DNA of 64,000 bases from NCBI RefSeq assembly GCF_052076105.1, contig NZ_CP197245.1, positions 5,394,001 through 5,458,000 on the forward strand, in the 5' to 3' direction. Each line of letters starts with the position of its first letter. Position 1 is the stretch's first letter. The translations under genes and the position numbers were made by a program. Under the pieces are notes generated by a model. The model did not search any database and was not told the origin of the DNA. It worked only from the letters and a program-made list of their open reading frames with translations. The stretch comes from Tardiphaga sp052076105 (GTDB lineage Bacteria; Pseudomonadota; Alphaproteobacteria; Rhizobiales; Xanthobacteraceae). Below, in pieces: positions 15,480 through 23,698 of the stretch.

Positions 15480-17881
15480 GCGCGCAACGTGCCGCCCGTC
15501 TTCTTCGTTACTTCCGCCACGATCTTCGCTGCCACTGCATCGATTTCCTGATCGGTCAGGGTCTTCTCGCGCGGCTGGATCGTGACAGCGATGGCCACCG
15601 ACTTCTTGTCGTCGTCGATGCCCTTGCCTTCATAGACGTCGAACACGGTCACCGCAGTGACCAGCTTCTTGTCGACGCCGGCTGCGGCACGCACGATGTC
15701 GCCGGACAAGACCCTGCGATCGACGATAAAGGCGAAATCGCGCGAGACCGGCTGGAATGCCGAGAGGTCCAGCGTCGGCTTGGCGCGCGTCGCCTTCTGC
15801 TTGGCGTCGGGAATACGATCGAGGATCACTTCGAACGCCATCAACGGACCGTCGGCGCCGAGTGCCTCGAGCGTGCGCGGATGCAGTTCGCCGAAATGAC
15901 CGAGGACGTTCTGCGGGCCGATCTGGATGGTGCCCGAACGGCCGGGATGCAGCCAGTTGGCGCCACCGGCCACGATCTGCAGTGCCTGCATCGGAGCGCC
16001 GGCGGCTGCGAGAACCGCAAATGCATCGGCCTTGGCGTCGAGCGCATTCGCAGCGCTGGCGCCTGACCAGTGACGACCGTTGCCAATCGACGATGCGAGA
16101 CCACGCCGCACGCCGGATGCAGCCATGAACTGATCCTGCGGGCGATCGCCACGGAAGACCTGGCCGACTTCGAACAGCGCGAGATCGGACGAGCCGCGAT
16201 GTGCATTGGCTTGAGCGGCCGCGATCAGTCCGGGCAACAGGCTCGGGCGCATGTCGGAGAGATCGGCGGCGATCGGATTGGCCAGCGCCAGTTCAGGGGC
16301 GCCGCCGCCGAACACTTCGGCATGCGGTTTCGAGATGAACGACCACGTCACGGCCTCGACAAGGCCGCGTGCCGCCAGTCCACGCTTGGCGCGGCGGGTG
16401 CGCTGCTGGATCTGCGTCAGCACCGGCTTGCGCGGGGCATCGCCACGCGGGAACGGCGTCATCGGCACTTTGTCGACACCGACAATGCGCATGATTTCCT
16501 CGACGATGTCGGCCTTGTCGGTGACGTCGCTGCGCCATGACGGCACCGCAACCTTCACCACGGGGCCGCTGCCGGCCACCATGAAGCCAAGATGGCCGAG
16601 GATGCGCCGCATCTCGGGGAACGGGACGTCGATGGCGGCGAGGCGTTTCACTTCGGCAATCGGGAAGTCGATAATGCGGTCGTCGCCGTAGGGCTTGCCG
16701 ACCACGATGCTTTCCGACGGCGTGCCGCCGCACAGCTCTATCACAAGCTTGGTGGCGAGTTCGAGGCCAGGCACCATGAAGACCGGATCGACGCCGCGCT
16801 CGAAACGATAGCGCGCGTCGGAATTGATGCCGAGCCTGCGGCCGGTCTGCGCGATATTGATCTCGTTCCACAGCGCGGATTCGATCAGCACATCGGTGGT
16901 CTCTTCCGAACAGCCGGACGCTTCGCCGCCCATGATGCCGGCGAGCGATTCCACGCCGTTGTCATCGGCAATGACGCAGACCTTGCTGTCGAGCGTATAG
17001 GTCTTGCCATCGAGTGCGAGCAGCGTCTCGCCGTCGCGCGCGTGGCGCACCGTGAGATCGCCCTTCACCTTGGCGGCGTCGAACACATGCAGCGGACGCG
17101 CGCGGTCGAAGGTCAGGAAGTTGGTGATATCGACCAGCGCATTGATCGGGCGCAGGCCGATCGAGGTCAGCTTTTTCTGCAGCCACTCCGGCGAAGGGCC
17201 ATTTTTGACGCCGCGCACGAGGCGCAGTGCAAAGCCCGGGCACAGCTTGGCGTCTTCGACCGTGACTTTCACCGGGCAGGGGAATTCCCCCTTGATTGGC
17301 TTGATGCCGGGATTCTTGAACACGCCCATGTCAGCCGCGGCAAGGTCACGCGCAATGCCGGTCACGCCAGTACAATCTTGGCGATTCGGCGTCAGGTTGA
17401 TCTCGATGACGGGGTCGCCGAGCTTGGCCCAGTCGACATAAACAGCACCGACCGGGGCATCCCCGGGGAGTTCGATGATGCCATCGATTGCATCGGGCAA
17501 ACCGAGTTCACCGGCCGAGCACATCATGCCCTGGCTTTCGACGCCCCGGATATTGCCGAGGCCGATGGTGAAGTCCTTCCCCGGAATATAGGTGCCGGGC
17601 CGTGCAAGCACGGTCTTCAGCCCCGCACGCGCATTCGGCGCGCCGCAGACGATCTGCAGGGGTTTGTCGTCGCCGACATTGACGGTGCAGACGCGCAGCT
17701 TGTCGGCATTCGGGTGCTTCTCGGCTGTGACGATCTCCGCGATCGTGAACGGCTTCAGCAGCTTCGCCTTGTCGTCGACATGCTCGACCTCGAGCCCGAT
17801 CATGGTGAGCTTGTCGGTCAGTTTCTCAAGCGGCTCGTCGGTCTCGAGATGATCTTTCAGCCAGGAGAGGGAGAATTTCAC
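15476..17881 (-). CDS. pheT: phenylalanine-tRNA ligase beta subunit
   Basis: An 801-residue beta chain of the alpha2-beta2 enzyme that charges tRNA-Phe. In order: an N-terminal tRNA-binding (EMAP-like) domain (LKPFTIAEIVTAEKHPNADKLRVCTV), the B3/4 editing domain, B5, the catalytic-like core and the C-terminal anticodon-binding FDX-ACB domain (PAVSRDFAFIVD-like segment through EKTLTDQEID). It begins at GTG 17881, overlapping the pheS stop as GTGA. Full length for the family. Confidence 0.97.
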   Translation of the reverse strand: MKFSLSWLKDHLETDEPLEKLTDKLTMIGLEVEHVDDKAKLLKPFTIAEIVTAEKHPNADKLRVCTVNVGDDKPLQIVCGAPNARAGLKTVLARPGTYIPGKDFTIGLGNIRGVESQGMMCSAGELGLPDAIDGIIELPGDAPVGAVYVDWAKLGDPVIEINLTPNRQDCTGVTGIARDLAAADMGVFKNPGIKPIKGEFPCPVKVTVEDAKLCPGFALRLVRGVKNGPSPEWLQKKLTSIGLRPINALVDITNFLTFDRARPLHVFDAAKVKGDLTVRHARDGETLLALDGKTYTLDSKVCVIADDNGVESLAGIMGGEASGCSEETTDVLIESALWNEINIAQTGRRLGINSDARYRFERGVDPVFMVPGLELATKLVIELCGGTPSESIVVGKPYGDDRIIDFPIAEVKRLAAIDVPFPEMRRILGHLGFMVAGSGPVVKVAVPSWRSDVTDKADIVEEIMRIVGVDKVPMTPFPRGDAPRKPVLTQIQQRTRRAKRGLAARGLVEAVTWSFISKPHAEVFGGGAPELALANPIAADLSDMRPSLLPGLIAAAQANAHRGSSDLALFEVGQVFRGDRPQDQFMAASGVRRGLASSIGNGRHWSGASAANALDAKADAFAVLAAAGAPMQALQIVAGGANWLHPGRSGTIQIGPQNVLGHFGELHPRTLEALGADGPLMAFEVILDRIPDAKQKATRAKPTLDLSAFQPVSRDFAFIVDRRVLSGDIVRAAAGVDKKLVTAVTVFDVYEGKGIDDDKKSVAIAVTIQPREKTLTDQEIDAVAAKIVAEVTKKTGGTLRA

Positions 17882-18960
17882 GTGCTCAGTCCTCCGGCCA
17901 GCGTCGGTACTTCAAGCGGCTTGAAGCCGTAGTGATTCAGCCAGCGCACGTCACCCTCGAACAGCTGACGCAGGTCGGCCATGCCGTATTTCAGCATTGC
18001 GATGCGATCGATGCCCATGCCCCAGGCGAAGCCCTGATACACATCGGGATCGATGCCGCAGGCGCGCAGCACGTTCGGATGCACCATGCCGCAGCCGAGA
18101 ATTTCCAGCCAGTCTTCGCCTTCGCCGAAACGGATCTCGTTCTTGTCGCGGCGGCACTGGATATCGACCTCCAGCGACGGCTCCGTGAACGGGAAGAACG
18201 ACGGACGGAAGCGCATATTGACGTTGTCGACCTCGAAGAACGCCTTGCAGAATTCGTGCAGGATCCATTTGAGGTGGCCGAGATGCGAGCCCTTGTCGAT
18301 CACGAGGCCTTCGACCTGATGGAACATCGGCGTGTGGGTCTGGTCGCTATCGCTGCGATAGGTGCGGCCCGGACAGATCACGCGGATCGGCGGTTGCTGG
18401 CTCAGCATGGTGCGCACCTGCACCGGTGACGTATGGGTACGCAGCAGCAGGCGCGAACCGTCTTCCTTCGGATTGAAGTAGAAGGTGTCGTGCATCTCGC
18501 GGGCCGGATGGCCCTCGGGGAAATTCAGCTTGGTGAAGTTGTAGTCGTCGGTCTCGATATCCGGACCTTCGGCGACGGCGAAGCCCATATCGGCGAAGAT
18601 CGTCGTCAGTTCGTCCCATGTCTGGCTGAGCGGATGAATGCGGCCGAGCTCGGCCGGGCCATCGCGCAGCGGCAGCGTGACGTCGATGGTCTCGGATGCC
18701 AAGCGCGCATCGAGCGCGGCAGACTTCAGCACGTCGCGGCGCGCAGTCAGCGCCTGCGTAACGGCATCCTTGGCGAGGTTGATCGCGGCGCCTTCGGTCT
18801 TGCGTTCTTCTGGCGACATCTTGCCGAGCGTGGCGAGCAGGGCCGAGATCGAGCCTTTCTTGCCAAGTGCGCCGACGCGCACCGCTTCGAGCGTGGCTTC
18901 GTCGGAAGCATTGGCAATATCTGCCAGGATAGTTTGTTGGAGGGTCGTCAGATCGGACAT
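17878..18960 (-). CDS. pheS: phenylalanine-tRNA ligase alpha subunit
   Basis: A 360-residue catalytic alpha chain. An N-terminal coiled-coil (TTLQQTILADIANASDEATLE) precedes the class II core, with motif 2 (TYRSDSDQTHTPMFHQVEG) and motif 3 (GWGMGIDRIAMLKYG-like). ATG 18960 has GAGG six bases upstream and gives the usual length; an upstream in-frame start at 19011 would add 17 residues lying over leader hairpins. It is the first gene of pheS-pheT-tauE, with rplT 206 bp upstream on the same strand. Confidence 0.97.
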   Translation of the reverse strand: MSDLTTLQQTILADIANASDEATLEAVRVGALGKKGSISALLATLGKMSPEERKTEGAAINLAKDAVTQALTARRDVLKSAALDARLASETIDVTLPLRDGPAELGRIHPLSQTWDELTTIFADMGFAVAEGPDIETDDYNFTKLNFPEGHPAREMHDTFYFNPKEDGSRLLLRTHTSPVQVRTMLSQQPPIRVICPGRTYRSDSDQTHTPMFHQVEGLVIDKGSHLGHLKWILHEFCKAFFEVDNVNMRFRPSFFPFTEPSLEVDIQCRRDKNEIRFGEGEDWLEILGCGMVHPNVLRACGIDPDVYQGFAWGMGIDRIAMLKYGMADLRQLFEGDVRWLNHYGFKPLEVPTLAGGLST

Positions 18961-19166
18961 CAGCAACCTCGATGAAAGAGGCGGGCGCCTCTTGCTGCCT
19001 TCGCCCGACAACAGGTCGGGTGCGCAGGGTCTACAGCACGGTCTTGCAAGGATTTAAGACGTCAATGGCCGGGACAGGAGCGCGTGAACGCTTCTGCCCG
19101 GCCATGACAATGTCGATGAATACGCGGAGCTTGAGAGCTCAGGCTGCGAGCGCAGCCCAAGTTGGC
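18961..19166 (-). promoter_or_regulatory. structured rplT-pheS intercistronic leader
   Basis: Read on the minus strand, this gap holds a seven-bp hairpin right after the rplT stop (about 19143-19158). A long interrupted hairpin follows (about 19064-19107, outer arms GGCCGGG/CCCGGCC). Then comes CCCGAC/GTCGGG (about 19004-19020), and finally AGAGGC-GCCC-GCCTCT followed by TTT (about 18976-18993), just before the pheS ribosome site. The last resembles a weak intrinsic terminator in a leader. I found no Phe-rich leader peptide of the E. coli pheM type, so attenuation is a hypothesis only. Confidence 0.4.
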
Positions 19167-19526
19167 TTACGCTGCGAGAGCAGCTTTGGCCTTCTCAGCA
19201 ATCGCGTTGAACGCCGCCGGCTCGTTGATCGCGAGATCCGAGAGCACCTTGCGGTCGACAGTCACGCCGGACTTGGCGAGACCGTTGATAAACACGCTGT
19301 AGGTCATGCCGAGCGGACGGACGGCAGCGTTGAGACGCTGGATCCAGAGCGCGCGGAACGTACGCTTCTTGCGCTTGCGATCGCGGAACGCATATTGGCC
19401 GGCCTTGTCGACGGCGGCCTTGGCGGCGCGGATCGTATTCTTGCGGCGACCACGGAAACCCTTGGCGGCCTTGTAGACTTTCTTATGCTTGGCGTGAGCC
19501 GTCACACCGCGTTTGACGCGAGCCAT
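19167..19526 (-). CDS. rplT: 50S ribosomal protein L20
   Basis: A 119-residue protein of normal length with the family start MARVKRGVTAHAKHKKVYKAAKG and the basic N-terminal extension that binds 23S rRNA. It is essential for early 50S assembly. AAGGAG lies upstream of ATG 19526. It follows rpmI by 67 bp on the same strand. In other bacteria L20 represses its own operon by binding leader RNA; the leader here is different and untested. Confidence 0.98.
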   Translation of the reverse strand: MARVKRGVTAHAKHKKVYKAAKGFRGRRKNTIRAAKAAVDKAGQYAFRDRKRKKRTFRALWIQRLNAAVRPLGMTYSVFINGLAKSGVTVDRKVLSDLAINEPAAFNAIAEKAKAALAA

Positions 19527-19566
19527 GACTGATCTCCTTCATCTGAAATAACAAAAGGGGTGATAT

Positions 19567-19585
19567 CCGCCGGGTTAAGCGGCGG
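19567..19585 (-). promoter_or_regulatory. hairpin between rpmI and rplT
   Basis: CCGCCG and CGGCGG arms with a seven-base loop lie between the rpmI stop and the rplT ribosome site. The T-run on the minus strand comes only about 10 bases later (CCCCTTTT), so strong termination is unlikely. It may partly attenuate transcription or protect the rpmI message. Confidence 0.4.
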
Positions 19586-19593
19586 TAGGGCGA

Positions 19594-19794
19594 TCAGGCG
19601 TTTGGCAGAAAGTACTGCTTGATGTTGTCGCCATCGGTCTTGAACAGCACGCGGGTGCCGCGGAGCTGACGAATCTGCTTCTTCGTCCGCTTGATCATAC
19701 CGTGGCGCTTACCGGCATGGGCCGACATGACTTTGCCGGTACCGGTGACTTTAAAGCGCTTTTTAGCGCCCGACTTGGTCTTCAGCTTGGGCAT
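19594..19794 (-). CDS. rpmI: 50S ribosomal protein L35
   Basis: A 66-residue, strongly basic ribosomal protein starting MPKLKTKSGAKKRFKVTGTG, the usual L35 signature, of normal length. AGGAGAG precedes the ATG. It heads the rpmI-rplT pair. infC, usually directly upstream in other bacteria, lies more than 500 bp away behind its own terminator. Confidence 0.98.
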   Translation of the reverse strand: MPKLKTKSGAKKRFKVTGTGKVMSAHAGKRHGMIKRTKKQIRQLRGTRVLFKTDGDNIKQYFLPNA

Positions 19795-19821
19795 TTGGCT
19801 CTCCTATGGCCACGCAGAAAG

Positions 19822-19835
19822 CGCCCCGAGGGGCG
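19822..19835 (-). promoter_or_regulatory. hairpin in the rpmI leader
   Basis: CGCCCC-TC-GGGGCG on the minus strand is followed by CTTTCT, 27 bp upstream of the rpmI start. It looks like a weak intrinsic terminator in a 5' leader, where L20 or L35 feedback would act. The stem is clear; the role is inferred from its place. Confidence 0.4.
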
Positions 19836-20087
19836 TTGCGCAGGCTAAAATGCTCGTTAGAGCGTTGAAAATGCTCGACTAATTGCCGTTTGCAAGAAGT
19901 CAGCACAGTCGTCGACACGGCAGCCCTTAATCAGCCGGGCGACGAAGGTTGGGCTTATGACAGAGGAATGCCCCGATGGCAACGATTAACGCGGCTCAAC
20001 ACTCTGTTTAGCGCATGGCTTCAGACTGGTCCGAGCGGGGTCGGATGCCTATCTTATTCGGACCAGAGAAACAGAGGGACGACGACA

Positions 20088-20234
20088 ATGGCCCGGAATG
20101 CCCGTGCCGCCGCAAGGGCGGTTGCCATCCAGCAAGATGCTGCTGCCCAGACCGCTACCCGCTGGATGTTCGCAGCCGCTGGCCTCGCCGCAGCTCTCGC
20201 GCTGGCCGGCGCACTCGCCCTCATTTCAGGCTGA
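20088..20234 (+). CDS. small single-span membrane protein (48 residues)
   Basis: Starts MARNARAAARAVAIQQD, a basic, alanine-rich head, followed by one hydrophobic helix (about 27-46, rich in Ala, Leu and Gly). ATG 20088 has AGAGGGA about nine bases upstream. It lies on the opposite strand between rpmI and infC, in the gap that separates these usually adjacent genes. No known family is recognised. Composition alone could mislead, but start context, helix and an isolated position make a real small protein plausible. Confidence 0.5.
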   Translation: MARNARAAARAVAIQQDAAAQTATRWMFAAAGLAAALALAGALALISG

Positions 20235-20270
20235 GCCGCCCGGCTCCGACTGATCTCCGAACACTCTTTC

Positions 20271-20301
20271 AAAGAAAAAGGCCCGCCAAAACTGACGGGC
20301 C
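20271..20301 (-). terminator. intrinsic terminator of infC
   Basis: On the minus strand GGCCCG - ten-base loop - CGGGCC is followed by TTTTTCTTT, about 32 bp after the infC stop. This is a standard rho-independent terminator and shows that infC is transcribed apart from rpmI-rplT. Confidence 0.85.
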
Positions 20302-20332
20302 GCAATCCTTGAGCGCTCAATCACGATTGTGA

Positions 20333-20872
20333 TCAGCGCGGTGCCAGCACCATCACCACCTGACGGCCTTCGAAGCGCGCGTCCTGCTCGACCTTGGCGT
20401 ATTCAGCGACGTCTGCTTTGACCTTGTCGAGCAGCTTGGTGCCGATTTCCTGGTGCGCCATTTCGCGGCCACGATAGCGCAAGGTGATTTTGACCTTATC
20501 GCCTTCTTCGAAGAAGCGCTGCATCGCGCGCATTTTCACGTCATAGTCATGATCATCGATCATCGGGCGGAGCTTGATCTCCTTGATTTCGACGATCTTC
20601 TGCTTTTTGCGGGCCTCGGCGGCCTTTTTCTGCGCCGAATACTTGAACTTCCCGTAGTCCATAATCTTGCAGACGGGAGGATTCACGTTCGGCGAAATCT
20701 CGACCAGATCCATGCCGGCTTCCATCGCCATCTTGATTGCAGCAATGGTTTCCACGTTGCCGTGGTTCACGCCGTTCTGATCAATCAGCTGGATCTGCAG
20801 ATTGCGAATTTCATCGTTGGTGCGCGGCCCGTCTTTGGTTGCGGCGGGCGGGGCTCTGTTGGGACGGCGAAT
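20333..20872 (-). CDS. infC: translation initiation factor IF-3 (ATT start)
   Basis: A 179-residue IF-3: N-domain (TNDEIRNLQIQLIDQNGVNHG), linker, and C-domain (IKEIKLRPMIDDHDYDVKMRAMQRFFEEGDKVKITLRYRGREMAHQEIG). The protein should begin just before RRPNRAPPAAT. The codon there is ATT (20870-20872 read on the minus strand), with GGAGAG six bases upstream. The nearest upstream ATG is far away, inside the leader. An AUU start is the classic feature by which IF-3 limits its own synthesis in E. coli and many other bacteria. Confidence 0.95.
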   Translation of the reverse strand: MRRPNRAPPAATKDGPRTNDEIRNLQIQLIDQNGVNHGNVETIAAIKMAMEAGMDLVEISPNVNPPVCKIMDYGKFKYSAQKKAAEARKKQKIVEIKEIKLRPMIDDHDYDVKMRAMQRFFEEGDKVKITLRYRGREMAHQEIGTKLLDKVKADVAEYAKVEQDARFEGRQVVMVLAPR

Positions 20873-21204
20873 GGGTAACTCTCCAATGTTGTGAAGGAAG
20901 GCCGCAGTGTGAAGGAATAAGGCGTTTCGAGCAAGCATACTCACGCAACGCAGCGTCAAATCACTCAAATACGAGGCAATTTCGTCACGCGAAAGGCCAT
21001 CAGGCGTCGCACACCGCTAATCTTGCTCAAATAGAGTTCCCCGGCTCGTTCTGCAAGCCGGGGTTGACGGGAGCGCAACGCGGTACCGAGGTGGACGTTC
21101 CACAAGGGTATGGACGTTGATGATCCCCAGGGATCGACGTTGACGATCCGGACCTGCTCAATCAAACAGCAAGCGGCATTTCAGGGTCGAACAAGGATGG
21201 TTTG
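20873..21204. other. 332-bp divergent gap with hairpin and repeats
   Basis: This gap between infC and a divergent hydrolase gene holds no convincing gene. It contains a hairpin with arms CCCCGGC/GCCGGGG (21039-21063), a palindrome GTGGA-CGT-TCCAC (21091-21103) and a 13-bp near-repeat, ACGTTGAYGATCC, at 21114-21126 and 21137-21149. Promoters of both flanking genes must lie here. No function is assigned to the repeats. Confidence 0.5.
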
Positions 21205-21987
21205 ATGAGCATAACGGTATCGACCGAGCCTACTTTCATCACTGTAGGCACAGGCAGCAACAGCCGCCAGATCGCCATGCGGATCCGTGATGGCGCTGCT
21301 CCGGGTCTGTTCTGGATGAGCGGCTTCAAATCGGACATGCAGGGCGGCAAGGCCGTGGCGCTTGATGCCTGGGCCTCTGATCATGGCCGCGCCTGCGTGC
21401 GTTTCGATTATTCCGGCCACGGTGAATCCGGCGGCGATTTCGTCGATGGCACCATCGGCCAATGGCTGGAGGATGGCCTCGCGGCGTTTGATGCGGCCTG
21501 CCAGGGTCCGCAGGTAGTGATCGGCTCGTCGATGGGCGGCTGGATGGCACTGCTGCTGGCGCGCGCGCTGGCTCGACGCGGCAAAGTGGGGCGCGCGACG
21601 CTGAAGGGCCTGGTGCTGATCGCGCCGGCGCCGGATTTCACCGAAGAGCTGATGTGGAAAGGCTTCTCGCCGGACATTCGCGCGGAGATCGAGACCACTG
21701 GGCAATGGCTGCGCCCGTCGGAATATGGCGAGCCCTATCCGATCACGCGGCGGCTGATCGAAGAAGGGCGCAATCATCTGCTGCTCGGCAGCACGATCGA
21801 CGTCGGTTGCCCCGTGCGGATTCTTCAGGGCAGGCAGGACCCTGACGTGCCCTGGCAACATGCCTTTCGTCTGGCCGAACGGTTGCCGAGCGAGGATGTC
21901 GTGTTGACCATGATCCAGGACGGCGACCATCGGCTGTCGCGCCCGCAGGACATTGCGCGATTATTGTCGGCTGTGGCGGAGTTTTGA
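21205..21987 (+). CDS. alpha/beta-fold serine hydrolase
   Basis: A 260-residue hydrolase with an intact triad pattern: GSSMGG nucleophile elbow (VIGSSMGGWMALLLARA), a late acid in GRQDPDVPW and His in DGDHRLSRP. It resembles bacterial BEM46/acyl-peptide esterase-like members. The ATG at 21205 has AAGGATGG upstream. The next gene begins within about 45 bp, so the two probably share a transcript. Substrate unknown. Confidence 0.88.
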   Translation: MSITVSTEPTFITVGTGSNSRQIAMRIRDGAAPGLFWMSGFKSDMQGGKAVALDAWASDHGRACVRFDYSGHGESGGDFVDGTIGQWLEDGLAAFDAACQGPQVVIGSSMGGWMALLLARALARRGKVGRATLKGLVLIAPAPDFTEELMWKGFSPDIRAEIETTGQWLRPSEYGEPYPITRRLIEEGRNHLLLGSTIDVGCPVRILQGRQDPDVPWQHAFRLAERLPSEDVVLTMIQDGDHRLSRPQDIARLLSAVAEF

Positions 21988-22032
21988 ATAGGCTTGCCTG
22001 AAAAGCGCGATCAATCAGCGGAGGAACTGGAG

Positions 22033-22503
22033 ATGGATGTCATGGCGATGTTGCGCGCATTTTGCGATGCCGTCGAACAGCGTGACGGCCAGAGCTTCGC
22101 TGCGCTGTTCACCGAGGACGGCGTCTATCACGACGTCTTCTATGGCGCGTTCGAAGGCCGCGCCAAAATCGCTGATATGGTCGATGACTGGTTCTACCGG
22201 ACCGCGGAAGACTTTCGCTGGGATATGCATGCGCCGGTGAACGACGGCGCTACGCTCTATGCGCGCTACACCTTCAGTTATCGCTCGAAACTCCCCGAAG
22301 CCAATGGCGGTCGCGCGATGTTCGAAGGCGTTGCGATCATGACGCTGCGCGACGGGAAGATCGCGAACTATCACGAAGTGGCCAACACGGCGCCGGCTTT
22401 CGTCGATCTGCATTTCGCGCCGGAGCGCATCGCCAGGATCGTCGCAAAACAAGGGGAAGCGCTCAAGGCGCGACCGGAGATGGCGCGACACCTGACGAAC
22501 TGA
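22033..22503 (+). CDS. NTF2 / SnoaL-like domain protein
   Basis: A 156-residue protein with the cone-shaped NTF2-like fold pattern: an N-terminal helix (MLRAFCDAVEQRDGQSFAALFTEDGVYHDVFYGAFEGRAKI), then strands (ARYTFSYRSK, GVAIMTLRDGKIANYHEVAN). Such proteins are isomerases, dehydratases or ligand binders; no activity is assigned. ATG 22033 is preferred because of GGAGGAACTGGAG directly upstream; a TTG 39 bp earlier is possible. Its 3' end overlaps convergent queG by 41 bp. Confidence 0.82.
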   Translation: MDVMAMLRAFCDAVEQRDGQSFAALFTEDGVYHDVFYGAFEGRAKIADMVDDWFYRTAEDFRWDMHAPVNDGATLYARYTFSYRSKLPEANGGRAMFEGVAIMTLRDGKIANYHEVANTAPAFVDLHFAPERIARIVAKQGEALKARPEMARHLTN

Positions 22504-23698
22504 GGCCCAGTCGCCACTCGTGGCCGACGCTCTCGTCCTGTTCGGCTTCGCTGAACCGCACAGCCAATGCAGCAAACACATCCGCAGGCATCAGTTGCGA
22601 CAACGCCCACACTGCAGCCCCGCGGACCACAGGACTTTCATCGCCGAGCAGTCGCTGGGCGTCGTCCATCAGCGCCAGGTCGTTTGAATTGCCGATGGCG
22701 ATCAGCACATTGCGAATGAAGCGGTTACGGCCAATGCGCTTCACGGGTGACTTCGTGAAGAATGCGCGGAAAGACGGATCATCGAGCCTTGCAAGTTCGG
22801 CCAGCGACGGCGCGCGCAATTCATCACGTGCGGCGAGTTTGATCTCGCGGCCTTCCTGCGCAAACTTGTTCCATGGGCAAGCAGCAAGGCAATCGTCGCA
22901 GCCATAGATGCGGTTGCCCATGGGTTTGCGGAATTCGTGCGGGATAGGGCCCTTGTTCTCGATCGTGAGATAGGAAATGCAGCGCCGCGCATCGAGCTTG
23001 TAGGGCGCGGGGAAGGCCGAGGTCGGACAGCTGTCGAGACAGGCCCGGCACGAACCGCAGCTATCATTGGCCGGCTTATCGCGCGGCAATTCGAGCGTGG
23101 TGAAGATGGCGCCGAGAAACAGCCAGGAGCCGAATTCGCGCGAGACGAGATTGGTATGTTTGCCCTGCCAGCCCAATCCTGCGGCGCCAGCGAGCGGTTT
23201 CTCCATCACGGCGGCGGTATCGACGAACACTTTCACATCACCGCCCGCCTGCGCGATGAGCCAGCGCGCCAGCAGCTTCAGGCGCTTCTTGATGAGATCA
23301 TGATAGTCGTCGCCGCGAGCATAGACCGAGATTGCGGCGTGCGAACGTTGCTTGAGGATTTCGAGCGGGTTCTCGTCGGGGCCGTAATTGACGCCGAGCA
23401 TGATGACGGAGCGCACATCCTGCCACATCACCTTGGGGTCGGCGCGGCGGTCCGGATTGTCGGCAAGCCACTCCATGTCACCATGGGCGCCGGCGTTGAG
23501 AAAATCCTGCAGTCGCGCGCGTACGCCGGCGATGGCGTCTGGATCGGTGATCCCGATTGAATCGAAGCCCAGCGCCAGTGCCTCGCGCGTCAGCGTATCC
23601 TTGAGATCGGCGGGAAACGCGGTGCGGTCGTCGTCAGCCGATGTGCTCAGAAATCGAGATCCACATAGGTCCGCGATGCCGGCACGCCCGCCAGCCAT
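22463..23698 (-). CDS. queG: epoxyqueuosine reductase
   Basis: A cobalamin- and iron-sulfur-dependent enzyme that makes the last step of queuosine in tRNA. It shows GGDVKVFVDTAAVMEKPLAGAAGLGWQGKHTNLVSREFGSW (cobalamin region), two 4Fe-4S clusters (CGSCRACLDSCP and CDDCLAACPWN) and a C-terminal HEAT-like part. The start is uncertain. No ATG, GTG or TTG lies between the gst stop (23647) and the conserved LKDTLTREALALGFDSIGITD segment. Candidates are ATG 23698, which overlaps gst by 52 bp, and CTG 23650, which overlaps it by four bases. The C-terminus overlaps the convergent NTF2-like gene. Confidence 0.92.
   Translation of the reverse strand: MAGGRAGIADLCGSRFLSTSADDDRTAFPADLKDTLTREALALGFDSIGITDPDAIAGVRARLQDFLNAGAHGDMEWLADNPDRRADPKVMWQDVRSVIMLGVNYGPDENPLEILKQRSHAAISVYARGDDYHDLIKKRLKLLARWLIAQAGGDVKVFVDTAAVMEKPLAGAAGLGWQGKHTNLVSREFGSWLFLGAIFTTLELPRDKPANDSCGSCRACLDSCPTSAFPAPYKLDARRCISYLTIENKGPIPHEFRKPMGNRIYGCDDCLAACPWNKFAQEGREIKLAARDELRAPSLAELARLDDPSFRAFFTKSPVKRIGRNRFIRNVLIAIGNSNDLALMDDAQRLLGDESPVVRGAAVWALSQLMPADVFAALAVRFSEAEQDESVGHEWRLGLSSSGVAPSPVAP

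Noticed and set aside
16592..17932. Plus-strand open frame (446 codons) opposite pheT and the pheS end
   Set aside because: Shadow of a certain gene; composition is low-complexity His/Arg/Asp and it has no ribosome site or domain.
21114..21149. ACGTTGAYGATCC near-repeats as a defined operator
   Set aside because: Two imperfect copies 23 bp apart in a gap with several other short repeats; no regulator can be tied to them.
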